This document shows, one piece after another, positions 13,017 through 13,282 of a stretch of 13,282 bases of DNA. The DNA is taken from assembly GCA_900542675.1 (NCBI GenBank), contig UQOT01000054.1, positions 1 through 13,282 of the forward strand, in the 5' to 3' direction. The notes under the pieces are model-generated. The model worked only from the letters and a program-made list of their open reading frames with translations. It was not told the DNA's origin and made no database searches. Positions within the stretch are counted from its first letter, which is position 1. The number at the start of each line of letters is the position of its first letter. The stretch comes from an uncultured Eubacteriales bacterium (GTDB lineage: Bacteria > Bacillota > Clostridia > Monoglobales > Monoglobaceae). A program made the position numbers and the translations under genes.

Positions 13017-13282
13017 TTGAGTAAACTCGGAATACTTGTAGATACGCATACGCATACCAATTGCAGTGACCACGCATTCGGTACGCTGTGTGAGAATATA
13101 CATTACGGAAAGCAAAACGGCATACAGATGATTTGTATGACGAATCACGCGCCGGCAATACCCGATTCGGCGCATATATGGCACTTTGTGACGATGCACG
13201 AGCTGCCCGATGTTATCGAGGGTATACGCGTTCTGCGCGGCTGTGAGGCGAATATTATCGACAGTATGGGCAGCCTTGATTT
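13017..13282 (+). CDS. PHP-family metal-dependent phosphoesterase, N-terminal part
   Basis: The gene begins at TTG 13017, with AGGAGG at 13003-13008 placed 8 bases before, and runs off the right edge after 88 residues. The visible part has the first PHP metal-binding motif DTHTHTNCSDHAFG (residues 9-22), then TNHAP and a GCEANI segment, which together fit YcdX-like PHP phosphatases. Such proteins hydrolyse phosphate esters using a trinuclear metal site. The substrate is unknown. Its place directly after hprK is frequent in clostridia and suggests one transcript. The rest of the metal ligands lie outside the window. Confidence 0.85.
   Translation, partial: MSKLGILVDTHTHTNCSDHAFGTLCENIHYGKQNGIQMICMTNHAPAIPDSAHIWHFVTMHELPDVIEGIRVLRGCEANIIDSMGSLD

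Overview
The window looks like chromosomal DNA from an anaerobic, low-to-mid-GC clostridial Firmicute, probably an uncultured gut Oscillospiraceae-type lineage. The evidence is a SCIFF ribosomally made peptide locus beside secDF, [FeFe]-hydrogenase maturases, an HPr kinase/phosphorylase, strong AAAGGAGG-type ribosome binding sites and SigA-like promoters. I cannot name the species. There are no rRNA or tRNA genes, no CRISPR array and no transposase.

Bases 1-5701, SCIFF and Sec block: the end of an unidentified gene (yajC would be expected here by synteny), a TIGR04086-type four-helix membrane protein, the SCIFF precursor peptide (48 aa), a hairpin plus intrinsic terminator, the radical SAM/SPASM SCIFF maturase, an HD-domain hydrolase, then secD and secF from their own promoter and closed by a terminator. 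This is the conserved clostridial arrangement in which a thioether-forming peptide system sits among protein-export genes.

Bases 5701-7015, small accessory island: a promoter and two terminators define a candidate RNA of about 85 nt that is fully antisense to the 3' UTR of a convergent XRE regulator gene. The regulator's upstream region holds a 26-bp palindromic operator with extra half-sites over a divergent promoter. Beyond it lies a REP/BIME-like inverted repeat element, then a SLOG (DUF1273-like) gene. This is the most unusual part of the window.

Bases 7016-9290: galE and a DUF896 (YnzC-type) gene run as one unit. They are followed by a single copy of the same REP-like repeat, a bidirectional terminator, and a convergent phage-endolysin-like amidase without a signal peptide.

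Bases 9291-13282: hydF and hydE (H-cluster assembly, no hydG here) are transcribed from a near-consensus promoter and end in a bidirectional terminator shared with convergent rpmB (ribosomal protein L28). Divergent from rpmB is hprK (carbon catabolite control), followed by a PHP-family phosphoesterase that runs off the window.
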